A stretch of 64,000 nucleotides of DNA, taken from the NCBI GenBank assembly GCA_903865745.1, contig CAIPKV010000057.1, positions 1-64,000 on the forward strand, read 5' to 3'. Below, piece by piece: positions 41,873 through 50,594 of this stretch (position 1 is its first letter; the number at the start of each line of letters is the position of its first letter). Source of the DNA: an uncultured Verrucomicrobia subdivision 3 bacterium (GTDB lineage Bacteria; Verrucomicrobiota; Verrucomicrobiia; Limisphaerales; UBA11358). Made by a program: the position numbers and the translations under genes. The notes beneath the pieces were generated by a model. The model worked only from the letters and a program-made list of their open reading frames with translations, ran no database searches and had not been told where the DNA came from.

Positions 41873-42173
41873 GAATTTGACCCGACATTGTCATCAGTGC
41901 GGTGAGCCGTGGACCATCTCCGGCAATCCCGGGCGCGGTGAGGTCTGCATGAAATGCCGCGCCGACCTGCGCGTGTGCCTGAATTGCCAGAGCTACGACC
42001 CGCGCGTGGCCCAGCAATGCCGCGAGCGCCGTGCGGAACCGGTGCTGGAAAAGCACGTCGGTAACTTTTGCGAGTATTTCGAGTTCGCGCGCCGGAAATG
42101 GGATTCGAAGGAAGTAAAAATGTCGCGCGAGGATGCGGCGCGGGAGCGGTTAAAAAAATTGTTCGGCGATTGA
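41871..42173 (+). CDS. Small zinc-ribbon protein of unknown function
   Basis: 100 aa. Three CxxC pairs at positions 7/10, 26/29 and 36/39 (CHQC, CMKC, CLNC), plus a later cysteine, suggest one or two zinc sites. The sequence continues YDPRVAQQCRERRAEPVLEK and HVGNFCEYFEFARRKW, with a charged helical tail (REDAARERLKKLFGD). No catalytic motif is seen. Its start overlaps the inverted repeat. The next gene, a glycosyltransferase, follows at 25 bp, so they may be cotranscribed. Confidence 0.8.
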   Translation: MNLTRHCHQCGEPWTISGNPGRGEVCMKCRADLRVCLNCQSYDPRVAQQCRERRAEPVLEKHVGNFCEYFEFARRKWDSKEVKMSREDAARERLKKLFGD

Positions 42174-42197
42174 GCGGTGGCACGTTAGCATCGGGAC

Positions 42198-43073
42198 ATG
42201 AAAGTCAGCGGGTTCACTTTTCTTCGCAACGGCCAGAAGCTCGGCTATCCGTTTGTCGCCTCCATTCGTTCACTGCTACCGCTGGTGGATGAGTTTGTCA
42301 TCGCGCTCGGCCCCTGCGACGACGACACGGAACAGATGGTTCGCGAAATTGGCGACCCGAAAATCCGCATCATTCCGACGCAATGGAACGAAAAGATGCG
42401 CGGCGATTACAGTGTCGGCGGATTTGTCTATGGTCAGCAAAAATCCATCGCTCTTTTCAATTGCACCGGTGACTGGGCGTTTTATCTCGAAGCTGACGAA
42501 GTGCTACACGAAAACGATCTGCCTAAAATCCGCGCGGCGATGGAAAAATATTTGGATAATGCGCGCGTCGAAGCCCTGGCGTTTGACTATCTGCATTTTT
42601 ACGGAAACAAAAATACCGTCGCGCAGTCGCCCGGCTGGTATCGCAGCGAAGTCCGTATTATCCGCAACACGATTCCAGCATGGTCAAGTGAGGCGCTATT
42701 TTTCAACGTGCTGGACGGACACAAGAAAGCTCGGTATCCACGCGCGGCGCATACAGGCGCGACCATTTTTCATTATGGCTGGGTGCGCAGCGAGGCACAG
42801 ATGGATATCAAAACAGCGGCGACGCACAAATTTTGGGATGATCGGACGCTGCCGAAGATGGACTATTCGCAGATTGATAGCGCTGTGTTGAAGCTATTTT
42901 CTGGCATGCATCCGAAGGTGGTGCAGGACTGGCTGCCGACGGCGGAAGGGCTATTTCAGGCCGATCCTAAACATCAACTGACCACGCGCGAAAAAAAGCA
43001 TCGCCGGATGATGAGGCTGGAAAGAACTTTTGGCTTCCGCTTCGGCAAAAAACATTACCAGCTGGTGCGCTAA
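42198..43073 (+). CDS. Glycosyltransferase family 2-like protein
   Basis: 291 aa, first gene of the envelope polysaccharide cluster. KVSGFTFLRNGQKLGYPFVA, SIRSLLPLVDEFVIALGPCD and the acidic motif FYLEADEVLHENDLPKIRAA (a D-x-D-like E-A-D-E) indicate a GT-A fold that binds a nucleotide sugar. The middle part has AFDYLHFYGN and EVRIIRNTIPAWSSEALFF; the end is basic. Sugar and acceptor are unknown. A 5'-end relic of a paralogue is found at 45867. Confidence 0.82.
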   Translation: MKVSGFTFLRNGQKLGYPFVASIRSLLPLVDEFVIALGPCDDDTEQMVREIGDPKIRIIPTQWNEKMRGDYSVGGFVYGQQKSIALFNCTGDWAFYLEADEVLHENDLPKIRAAMEKYLDNARVEALAFDYLHFYGNKNTVAQSPGWYRSEVRIIRNTIPAWSSEALFFNVLDGHKKARYPRAAHTGATIFHYGWVRSEAQMDIKTAATHKFWDDRTLPKMDYSQIDSAVLKLFSGMHPKVVQDWLPTAEGLFQADPKHQLTTREKKHRRMMRLERTFGFRFGKKHYQLVR

Positions 43074-43076
43074 ACA

Positions 43077-44612
43077 TCATTTTGGTGCCGCCGGTTCGCG
43101 GAGGCAGAGGTAGATGTGGAATTCGGTCATGTTGCGTCCCTGGTGTTGCGACCAGAAATCTTCCACCAATTCTACGGAGTTAAACTGATTCAGCAGAGTT
43201 TTCGGTGGCGACTGGTTCGAAGTAGTCACATACAAGGCGCGGGTGCCGGGTCGAACTTCGTAGCCTGGCCAGAGCGTGAACTGCGTGTCGCCGTAATTAG
43301 CGGGTAAGAGATAAGGGGTGGGCTGATCTGGAAGGTAAAACGCCATCATGCTGGCTTGGGCGTAATTGTCCGCGAGCAGCAGGTTCACCTGATTTTTCTC
43401 TCTCGCAGTCTGCACATGCGCGGCAAAATCTTTCCACCCTTGAGCGCGGCGCAATGGATCAGGTATCGGCCGCCGATGCATGATGTCGGTGACACTTTTC
43501 GCTGCGACCATCAGCGGATTAGTGTTGTGCAGTACCAACGTCATTATCATAGCGGTGGCAAACGCCGCCCCGACACCCCAGCGCCAGGCTGGCTGCCGCG
43601 CGACTACTTCACGCCAATAAACGACTGTAAAAATTATTCCCGTGACTAGGGCTGGTGCCGCCCAGTTTGGCTGGCCGGCTTTATTCAAGCTGAAAAAGGC
43701 AAACAGACCATATAGCGGCAGAAACTGGCTCAGCAAAAACCGGACGCATAAATCTTCAGTCTTTTTCCAAAGCAGCGCCACGGCGGCCACAACCATTCCC
43801 GCAGCAATCAGCGGCGAGATGACTCCAAACTGTCCGCCGATGAACTGCAATAGTTCCAGCGGGTGAACTTGAAAACTTTTGTCCACTCCGCTACGCGTAT
43901 GCAAGGCCATGGCATGGATCCAGCCAGTCTGCATATTCCACCAGAGAATCGGCAGGATACTGATACCGAATGAACCGCCAAGCATGAGCATTTTCCGGCT
44001 GAATAGCAGCGAGCGGTGTTCCTTGGACCAGAGTAGGAAAAAAGCGATGCAGCCGAGTTGCACGCCGTTAGTGAACTTGGCAAGAAATCCCGCGCCAATC
44101 GCTAGGCCAAGCCAAAACCAATCTGCAAGATTGTCACGATGTATTGCTTTCCAGAATATCAGCGTTGCCCACGCCCAAAAGAAAACGCTCAGGGAATCAA
44201 TTGTCATCAGGATTGAGCCCACCGCGATCATTGGAATAACTGCTGCCACCAGTAGGCACCACAGCGCCACCCGGTCGTCATACAGCCGTCTTGCAATTAA
44301 AAATAGCAGGACTCCCGTGCCGGTGCTTAATAGCACGGCAAAAAAACGGATGCCAAAAACCGTGTGGCCAAACAGCTTCGTCCCAAGCGCAATTGTCCAC
44401 GCAACTGCCGGGCCTTTATCGCGATATGACCAGGCGAGGTGCTTTGACCAGAGCCAGTAATAGGCCTCGTCCGGCACCAACTCCATCTGCGTGATGAACC
44501 ATAGTCGGTAGCAAGTCAGAGCGAAAAGCAGGAAAATTGCCAGCCGCACGGGACTGGTCTGGCGCAGGAACAAAAGCATCTTCATATTTATGGTTTTCCA
44601 TGGCAGCCGCAA
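43077..44612 (-). CDS. GT39-type integral membrane glycosyltransferase (ArnT/PMT-like)
   Basis: 511 aa with ~11-12 TM segments. The first loop carries MELVPDEAYYWLWSKHLAWS and YRDKGPAVAW, matching the acidic catalytic motif and the Y-x-D-x-P-P region of dolichyl/undecaprenyl-phosphate sugar transferases (ArnT, PMT). A soluble C-terminal domain follows (NLLLADNYAQASMMAFYLPD). Such enzymes transfer a lipid-linked sugar to a periplasmic or LPS acceptor. Start: ATG 44612, or 44585 (M-K-M-L-L-F). It is convergent with the GT2 gene (3 bp gap). Confidence 0.85.
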   Translation of the reverse strand: MRLPWKTINMKMLLFLRQTSPVRLAIFLLFALTCYRLWFITQMELVPDEAYYWLWSKHLAWSYRDKGPAVAWTIALGTKLFGHTVFGIRFFAVLLSTGTGVLLFLIARRLYDDRVALWCLLVAAVIPMIAVGSILMTIDSLSVFFWAWATLIFWKAIHRDNLADWFWLGLAIGAGFLAKFTNGVQLGCIAFFLLWSKEHRSLLFSRKMLMLGGSFGISILPILWWNMQTGWIHAMALHTRSGVDKSFQVHPLELLQFIGGQFGVISPLIAAGMVVAAVALLWKKTEDLCVRFLLSQFLPLYGLFAFFSLNKAGQPNWAAPALVTGIIFTVVYWREVVARQPAWRWGVGAAFATAMIMTLVLHNTNPLMVAAKSVTDIMHRRPIPDPLRRAQGWKDFAAHVQTAREKNQVNLLLADNYAQASMMAFYLPDQPTPYLLPANYGDTQFTLWPGYEVRPGTRALYVTTSNQSPPKTLLNQFNSVELVEDFWSQHQGRNMTEFHIYLCLREPAAPK

Positions 44613-44871
44613 TCACTTCTTCGTCACGCCTCGACGGCACTCGCCACGGCGAGGTGCAGCGTACAAAAACGATACCGAAAAAACAGGTCTCAATTTCTAC
44701 AACCAGGTTAATTAATCTCTCGCAGCCACTAAAATTATTCGCCAACCAGAGTCTATCTGTAAGGGTAAGGCGAAGGTGTCGAAAGTTCTGGACTTTGACT
44801 TGCTCAATCAGATTATGAGCAAAGATATTCAACCTTTTCTTGGCCCGGAAATACCCTGAAGATTCCTTATT

Positions 44872-45870
44872 ATGAGACGCAGGATTAAGATTGATTTTTG
44901 CGACATCGGCTGCAACCAGAGCAAAACGGATTATTTTCTTTATTGGGTGCTGGGGCAACGGTTCGATTTACAACTCTGTGACCAGCCCGATTTTTTAGTT
45001 CACAATTTGTTCGGGCATGAGCATCGCCTTCATTCTGGTGTGCGCATTTTGTTCACGGGCGAAAGCGACACACCCGATTACAAGGTTTCCGATTATTCAA
45101 TTGGCCCACGGGTGCTGGACAATCCGCGGCATCTACATCTGCCCGCCTACGTCATTCGTGGGCCGGTGGAAAAAATTATCAAGCAGCAGGACGACCCAGA
45201 ACAGATTCTGGCCCAGAAATCCAAGTTCTGCTGCTTTGTCGTGAGCACTTATAACCCGCGCAAAAACCAAAACCGTCCAGACTTCTTTGAGCTGTTGTCG
45301 CGCTACAAGAAGGTGGATTCTGGCGGGCGTCTGCGGAACAATATCGGCCGGGTAATCCCCTTCGGGGCCAAGGCCAAGGCAGATTTTTTACAGCCCTACA
45401 AATTTAATATCAGTTTCGAGAACGCCAGCAAACCTGGTTACGCCACCGAGAAAATTTACGACGCCATGGCGGCGCGCTGCCTGCCAATCTACTGGGGTGA
45501 CCCTTTGATCGCTACGCAGTTCAATTCCCGCAGCATGTTGAATCGCGCTGATTTTCCCAGTGACGAGGCGCTGGTCGAGAAAATCATCGAACTGGATCGG
45601 GATGACGCCAAATACTTAGAGTATATGCGCCAGCCGTATTTGCCCAACGACCAGCCAACCCCGTATTTTAATTGGAATCGGATCCATGATTTCTTTGAAA
45701 AAATTGTCACGACGTCCATCACCCCGGTGGCACAGCGTCGGCGCGGCAAGCTGCAGCTGGGCCGCTGGATTATGGTAAAAAGAAACCACTGGCATCCCTT
45801 TCCCAAACCTCATCCGATCGTCAAATTCTACGACCGAACGGATGGCTTATGGGACACAACCGCTCCATGA
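44872..45870 (+). CDS. GT10 family alpha-1,3/4-fucosyltransferase-like protein
   Basis: 332 aa. The hallmark GT10 motif is present: YKFNISFENASKPGYATEKI followed by YDAMAARCLPIYWGDP, which binds GDP-fucose. The N-terminal domain (KIDFCDIGCNQSKTDYFLYW; VHNLFGHEHRL; ILFTGESDTPDYKVSDYSIG) also fits. Bacterial members add fucose to O-antigen or LPS glycans. No TM segment is seen, so it acts at the cytoplasmic face. The 259-bp gap upstream shows nothing I recognise. Its 3' end overlaps a GT2 relic. Confidence 0.88.
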   Translation: MRRRIKIDFCDIGCNQSKTDYFLYWVLGQRFDLQLCDQPDFLVHNLFGHEHRLHSGVRILFTGESDTPDYKVSDYSIGPRVLDNPRHLHLPAYVIRGPVEKIIKQQDDPEQILAQKSKFCCFVVSTYNPRKNQNRPDFFELLSRYKKVDSGGRLRNNIGRVIPFGAKAKADFLQPYKFNISFENASKPGYATEKIYDAMAARCLPIYWGDPLIATQFNSRSMLNRADFPSDEALVEKIIELDRDDAKYLEYMRQPYLPNDQPTPYFNWNRIHDFFEKIVTTSITPVAQRRRGKLQLGRWIMVKRNHWHPFPKPHPIVKFYDRTDGLWDTTAP

Positions 45871-45932
45871 TAGTCAGCGGCTTCATTTTCCTGCGTAATG
45901 GCTAAAAGTTTGGCGGTCCATTCGTGCTGGCT
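45867..45932 (+). pseudogene. Relic of the 5' end of a GT2 gene (paralogue of 42198 gene)
   Basis: Reads M-I-V-S-G-F-I-F-L-R-N-G, stop, K-F-G-G-P-F-V-L-A, matching MKVSGFTFLRNGQKLGYPFV of the gene at 42198 in the same frame, with a stop replacing Gln13. Similarity ends within ~22 codons. It overlaps the final TGA of the fucosyltransferase gene in the coupled ATGA arrangement expected if an intact GT2 gene once followed. Confidence 0.75.
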
Positions 45933-45939
45933 GGTTGTT

Positions 45940-46722
45940 TTAATTCCAAACAATTTCCAGCAAACTGCGGTATTTTGATTTCTTCATAGAATAAACCCGC
46001 CTCCTGACTGACCTTGGCAAACGGCGCAGACGCAAAAGCATCTTTTCCCAGCGGTTTAGTTTGTCAACGGTGAGACACGCGATTGTGCTGGGATCACCGC
46101 TGGCTTTCACCAGGTAAGGTAGAAGCGAGAGAATTTTTAAACCATGAATCCAATCATGATCCAGGAAGTCATCTATGGGGGCATGAAAATGGCGTGATTT
46201 TTCCAGCAGCAACCGCGCAATTTCCGGCTTGATAATGTAGGCGGTGGTGCCCATGGGGCTATGGTGATGCCGCACCAGTTGGTGATCACCACATTTTTTC
46301 ACGACCGTGAATTTTTGTTTCAGGTTCAAACCCTGAAGCTTCAATAAATCAAAATGTTGCATATTGGCCTCCGCTAGCCGCAAAACTTCCGCCAGATCAA
46401 GTTCGAGTAAAAAATCATCTTCCAGCACCAACATCGGGCGATTTGCCTGAACGCACTGCTTCCAAGCCATACGGTGAGACATAAAACAACCGATCTGCCC
46501 GATGCTCATTGGGCGGCCATAATTACGGAGCCGGGTGCGCCCGTCATATTCTGGTGGGAGGGACGCCAACGCAGCGCCATCCACTGCATTCAGAAAACTC
46601 CACGGTAATAGAGTGGCGTCCAGTTGGTGGCACGCTGCCGCGCGACGTCCGGAAGAACGCAAAAGGGAAATGACAACGATGTCAAAAGATTTTACGGAAA
46701 TACTGGAGCCGATGACGTTCAT
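45940..46722 (-). CDS. Glycosyltransferase family 25 (LPS biosynthesis type)
   Basis: 260 aa. GT25 features: DIVVISLLRSSGRRAAACHQ at the start, SIGQIGCFMSHRMAWKQCVQ (the conserved E/Q-x-G-C-x-x-S-H), MLVLEDDFLLELDLAEVLRL (the L-E-D-D motif that binds metal and sugar nucleotide) and PMGTTAYIIKPEIARLLLE. The family includes LOS galactosyltransferases (Lgt/Lex1 type). It is minus strand, with 74 bp between its start and the GT9 gene end. Confidence 0.88.
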   Translation of the reverse strand: MNVIGSSISVKSFDIVVISLLRSSGRRAAACHQLDATLLPWSFLNAVDGAALASLPPEYDGRTRLRNYGRPMSIGQIGCFMSHRMAWKQCVQANRPMLVLEDDFLLELDLAEVLRLAEANMQHFDLLKLQGLNLKQKFTVVKKCGDHQLVRHHHSPMGTTAYIIKPEIARLLLEKSRHFHAPIDDFLDHDWIHGLKILSLLPYLVKASGDPSTIACLTVDKLNRWEKMLLRLRRLPRSVRRRVYSMKKSKYRSLLEIVWN

Positions 46723-46796
46723 TCTAGTTTTAGTTTATGTGAACTGAAGCGAGAAAACTATCTCAACAGATAATTTTCTGGCTAGGGTATAGCGCT

Positions 46797-47795
46797 TCAA
46801 CTGCAAGCATTGCCGGCGGATGGGTTGAGCGTTGCTGACAGGGCTGTATTGACTTGTTTGACAGGGATTTCAGCCATCACCGATGGCCGCGGTGTCGAAA
46901 CCACCCATTCCGGATGCTGAAATGGCACTGGACTGCTCGGCCGGACTTCGCGCATAAGCATTAGCACCCGCCGACCCTGCGCGACCGCGAGGTGCAGTGC
47001 CCCGGTGTCGCCGCCGAGCACCAGCGTGGACAATTGCATCAGGCCACCTGTGACCAACAGTGGCACACCAGCGGACACCGCAACGCCCTCCTGCCACGCC
47101 GGCTCCAGCCGCGCGCGGTCGGCTGGCCCGCCGCCAAGGATGATCTGCACGCCTTGAGACCGCCAGTGCCTTGCAACCGTCAAATAATTTTCCAATGGCC
47201 AGTTCTTGTATGCACCACTGGTAAAGGGCTGGACAAAGAGTGTCGGCTTTCCCGGCACAAGCCGGTGAGTATTAAAAAATTCCCGGGCCGCTGCCAGCGC
47301 ATCCGGCGGTAGGACAAACTCATTGCGGGCTTCCCCGCCTGCCAGACCGCAATGGCGAAGCAGGGCCAGATTTGAGTTGGCCGGGTGGATCTGAAAATGA
47401 CCGACGCTTTTAGTATAGGCACGGCGGCGGGAAGGTTTTTTGAGGAAGCCCCAGCGTTGCGGCGCGCCGGTGAGCCAGGTCAGCCACGCGCTTTCGCCGT
47501 TGGCCTGTAGGTCCACGACCAGCGAAAACTTTCCCGCGCGCAGCTGGCGCAGCAGCCGGAAAAATTCTTTGGCAACACGCCACGGCTGGCCGCTGCGGAA
47601 TGCGGCGCGGTCAAGTACGATGGTTTCATCCACGTCGCGGAAACCGCACAGCAACGTGGCGTTTTCCTGAGTCGTGAGAAACGAGATTTTTGCCGCCGGA
47701 AAATTTTGTCGCAAAACGGAAACCGCCGGCAGCGTCAACACCACATCGCCGATTGCCGTCAGGCGGACGATCAGAATATTTTCACGCGATTCCAT
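46797..47795 (-). CDS. GT9 family heptosyltransferase-like protein
   Basis: 332 aa. GT9 signatures: NILIVRLTAIGDVVLTLPAV at the N-terminus, FLTTQENATLLCGFRDVDET, and the ADP-heptose-binding C-terminal region (TLFVQPFTSGAYKNWPLENY; VLGGDTGALHLAVAQGRRVL). It probably adds heptose or a related sugar to the LPS inner core. It lies 1 bp from the next gene upstream in the minus operon (sulfotransferase, WaaE-like GT2, GT2, GT9). Confidence 0.9.
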   Translation of the reverse strand: MESRENILIVRLTAIGDVVLTLPAVSVLRQNFPAAKISFLTTQENATLLCGFRDVDETIVLDRAAFRSGQPWRVAKEFFRLLRQLRAGKFSLVVDLQANGESAWLTWLTGAPQRWGFLKKPSRRRAYTKSVGHFQIHPANSNLALLRHCGLAGGEARNEFVLPPDALAAAREFFNTHRLVPGKPTLFVQPFTSGAYKNWPLENYLTVARHWRSQGVQIILGGGPADRARLEPAWQEGVAVSAGVPLLVTGGLMQLSTLVLGGDTGALHLAVAQGRRVLMLMREVRPSSPVPFQHPEWVVSTPRPSVMAEIPVKQVNTALSATLNPSAGNACS

Positions 47796-47796
47796 A

Positions 47797-48735
47797 TCAG
47801 CGTGGCAGACCGGCTTGTGACGGACAGCCGCGCAGATGCCAGCCGGCCAGCGCGGAGCAGACCTTCAGCCGCAAACGCCAGCGGGGACTTTTCCCAAGCG
47901 TCAACCCGACCAGCAGTCCGGCCGCCAGCCAGTCCGCCAGCAGCCGCACCAGCAGTCCGGCCCGCAGCGCGAGTCGCGTGAACGCGCCGGAATTTTTGGC
48001 GAAATAACGGTAGCGCGAGCGCCAGTATTCGACGCGGGCGGCGGCTGAAACCTGTTTGGCCGTCTGGCCCTGGCCGTGCCAGACGCGCACCTGCGGCAGG
48101 TGCATCACCCGGAGATTTTTCCGCCGGACTTGGAGGCAGAAATCCGTTTCCTCAAAAAAGAAAAAAAAGCGTTCGTCCAGACCGCCCAGCGCGTCCCAGA
48201 CGGATCGGCGGATGAGCATGAACGCGCCAACGATGGTTTCCACCACTATGGGAGCAGGAAAATGCTGCTCCTTGCCCGGAAATCTTTTGGGTGAGAGTCG
48301 GCGCAGTAGCGATTTGTTCAGTAATTCGGTGGCGAGCGTAGGGAAATTGGCGATTGAATTTTGCCGTGAGCCGTCGGTATTAAGCAATTGAGCGCCGGCC
48401 ACCGCGCAGTCAGGATTCGTGCGCAAAGAATCAAGTGCGAGCGTCAGGGCGTCCGCAGTTAACCGCGCATCGGAGTTAAGCAGGAGTAGAAATTCGCCGC
48501 TGGCTTGGCGGGCGGCCAGATTCACGGCACGAGCGAAGCCAAGGTTTGTTTCAGAATGCAGCAGCTGGATTTGTGGGAACTCAGTTGGCAGTGCCGTGGC
48601 GGTGGCGTCGGCCGAACCGTTGTCCATAACCAGAATCTCCTTCGTCACGGCTGGATCGCCTGCCAGCACTGAGCGCACCGCGTCGCCGGTCAGCGCGCAA
48701 GTGTTGCGGGTAATGATAATGACGGAGACGTCCAT
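47797..48735 (-). CDS. Glycosyltransferase family 2 (rhamnosyltransferase-like)
   Basis: 312 aa. GT-A fold: VSVIIITRNTCALTGDAVRS, VMDNGSADATATALPTEFPQ, NLGFARAVNLAARQASGEFL, FLLLLNSDARLTADALTLAL (N-S-D metal motif) and GAFMLIRRSVWDALGGLDER followed by FFFFFEETDFCLQVRRKNLR. This is the WbbL/RfbN-like subgroup. There is a hydrophobic C-terminal segment (LLVRLLADWLAAGLLVGLTL), so it is probably membrane-associated. It sits 3 bp after the WaaE-like gene. Confidence 0.88.
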   Translation of the reverse strand: MDVSVIIITRNTCALTGDAVRSVLAGDPAVTKEILVMDNGSADATATALPTEFPQIQLLHSETNLGFARAVNLAARQASGEFLLLLNSDARLTADALTLALDSLRTNPDCAVAGAQLLNTDGSRQNSIANFPTLATELLNKSLLRRLSPKRFPGKEQHFPAPIVVETIVGAFMLIRRSVWDALGGLDERFFFFFEETDFCLQVRRKNLRVMHLPQVRVWHGQGQTAKQVSAAARVEYWRSRYRYFAKNSGAFTRLALRAGLLVRLLADWLAAGLLVGLTLGKSPRWRLRLKVCSALAGWHLRGCPSQAGLPR

Positions 48736-48738
48736 GCT

Positions 48739-49521
48739 TCAGCGCGACGGATTTTTCATCACTTGGGCGGCGTGGATTTTGGCGTAGCGAGTGGCGGTGT
48801 AAAAGGCGGTCATCCAGGCGATAAAAAGGCCTTGCCAGCCATCGAGAAAACCCCGCCGTAAAAAATAACTGCGCCCAAAACGCCACGCGGGGCGGAGGGT
48901 AAGGTCAAATCCGTTTGCACCCCGGCCATGCGCGAGCGCGTCGCGTAAAAAATCCTCGCTGTAGCTGGAAATTTTTGCAATCTGCCTATCAATCGTTTCC
49001 GCATTGTCATGCAGCAGGTCGCTTTGCAGGCGCCCTACGCGGCCTTGGACCATCAATTTGTCGTGCGGATCCACGCCGCCCCAGCAGGCCTGACCACGCC
49101 GCCACAATCGCGTCTGCCGGTCGGGATACCAGTCGCCGTGGCGGATCCAGCGGCCGCAGAATTGCGTGCAGCGCGGAAATGAAAAGGCGGCGAAATCATT
49201 CGCCTCCGTGACGGCGCGGGCGATTTCAGCCTGCAATGCTGGGGGCACCTCCTCGTCCGCATCGAGGCCGAGCAGCCACGGGTGGACGGCTTTGTCGGCG
49301 GCTGATTTTTTTTGGGCAATGTGACCTTTCCATGGTTCGCGGAAAATTCTTGCGCCGAATGATTCGGCAATCTTGTCCGTGCCGTCGCTAACGTCTTGAT
49401 TTAGCACTACGATGATTTCGCCCGCCCAGCCGGCGATGCTTTGCAACGTGCGGCGAATGCGCAACGCCTCGTTGCCGGCGATGATGCAGACAGAGACGGG
49501 CAGTTTTTGCGGCGGATTCAT
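48739..49521 (-). CDS. WaaE/KdtX-like LPS core glycosyltransferase (GT2)
   Basis: 260 aa. PVSVCIIAGNEALRIRRTLQ, SIAGWAGEIIVVLNQDVSDG, FREPWKGHIAQKKSAADKAV and PWLLGLDADEEVPPALQAEI correspond to the WaaE/KdtX beta-1,4-glucosyltransferase pattern for the inner core. Then come FPRCTQFCGRWIRHGDWYPD and RQTRLWRRG, also typical. The start overlaps the end of the sulfotransferase gene by 4 bp, so it is translationally coupled. Confidence 0.88.
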   Translation of the reverse strand: MNPPQKLPVSVCIIAGNEALRIRRTLQSIAGWAGEIIVVLNQDVSDGTDKIAESFGARIFREPWKGHIAQKKSAADKAVHPWLLGLDADEEVPPALQAEIARAVTEANDFAAFSFPRCTQFCGRWIRHGDWYPDRQTRLWRRGQACWGGVDPHDKLMVQGRVGRLQSDLLHDNAETIDRQIAKISSYSEDFLRDALAHGRGANGFDLTLRPAWRFGRSYFLRRGFLDGWQGLFIAWMTAFYTATRYAKIHAAQVMKNPSR

Positions 49522-50294
49522 AGACGAGGGCGCAACTTGCCGAACTGACGAAAGACAAACTGGTTGTAGAGGTGGCAGAGCCTGTAATGCCAGTGCCGGT
49601 CGCTGGTGTAAGTGTCGAAGGACTCCACTGGGCTGTCTGGCGTGAACCCGGCGCGTGCGCAGAACTTTGGAAAAATCTCCTTCACGGCAAATTCATACAG
49701 TGCCAAGTCGAGCTCGTTGTGTTTGCGTGCCAGTTCAATCCAGCGCGGGTCGCTGGCGACGGGTTGTCGGATGGTGTTGGTGGCGGCGGTGCGACGCCGC
49801 TTGTAATTCAAGTTCAGCGGCAGCGGCGAAAGCTTTTTCAAGAGGTGCAGCGAGAGGTCGAATTTTTCCGTGAGGCCTACGAAGCTGCAGCGTTCCAGAT
49901 ATTTTTTGGCCTTATCGAGGTTGCGCTCGCCCGCCATGAAACGGACGTGGAGGTTTTCGGCAAAGTCGCTCTGGCGCATAAACTCCTCGAACGTCCACGT
50001 CTGACTTCCGGTCAGGATGGTATCCTGATAATGCGAAAACACACGCGCTATCGGCTCGCGTAAAAACGTCATGTGAAAAGCGCCGGGCAGGTTCAGCGCC
50101 AGCGGATCCAAGAGGTTATGGCCGGCAAGGCTTTTCATCCGGGGAAAAAACTTGCGGGCAAATTCGAAATCGTCCTGCCGGAAAATAGGCCGCTTTGTGT
50201 GGTTGCTGTGGCAGGCGGAAATGCCAAAGGTGTTTTCCAGAATGAACTGAAAGGTAGAACCGGCGGTTTTCGGGATGTGCAAAAATACAATCAT
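49518..50294 (-). CDS. Sulfotransferase family protein
   Basis: 258 aa from ATG 50294, chosen because MIVFLHIPKTAGSTFQFILE is the conserved family start; the frame is open to 50459 but that leader looks non-coding. I-P-K-T-A-G-S-T is the 5'-PAPS-binding loop and FLREPIARVFSHYQD the 3'-phosphate-binding region of Sulfotransfer_2-like enzymes. It probably sulfates a glycan in the surrounding cluster. First gene of the minus-strand group down to the GT9 gene. Confidence 0.85.
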   Translation of the reverse strand: MIVFLHIPKTAGSTFQFILENTFGISACHSNHTKRPIFRQDDFEFARKFFPRMKSLAGHNLLDPLALNLPGAFHMTFLREPIARVFSHYQDTILTGSQTWTFEEFMRQSDFAENLHVRFMAGERNLDKAKKYLERCSFVGLTEKFDLSLHLLKKLSPLPLNLNYKRRRTAATNTIRQPVASDPRWIELARKHNELDLALYEFAVKEIFPKFCARAGFTPDSPVESFDTYTSDRHWHYRLCHLYNQFVFRQFGKLRPRL

Positions 50295-50594
50295 TGGTTT
50301 TGCGGCGCCATCATTGGCGTTTAACGGGGCAAAGTAAATCCAGATTTCCTGGGCGGTGACGGAGTTTTCCCAAGGGTTTTGCGGCGCAATCCCGCCAGAA
50401 TGTTTGCGGCTCAAGGAACTCCCGCGAATTGGCCCGGGATATTTCCGCGCTATTTCCAACTTAACGTCAGTGTGCTAATGCTATTCAATGACTGTCAATC
50501 TGGCTCCTCAGCCAAAAACATGGCGCGGCGCTTGGGCGAGGGTTGCCAAAACAAAAACTTTCACTTTCCGCCGCCGTCGCCAAAATGGAGGCAC

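Noticed and set aside
44613-44871. Hidden gene or RNA between GT39 and fucosyltransferase
   Set aside because: Both strands give only frames without motifs, and I could not fold a tRNA-like or riboswitch-like structure by eye.
50379-50594. N-terminal extension of MsbA
   Set aside because: The upstream in-frame residues are not membrane- or domain-like, and the conserved start MTDFLRKIWELARPY is preceded by a purine-rich site (ggaggcac).
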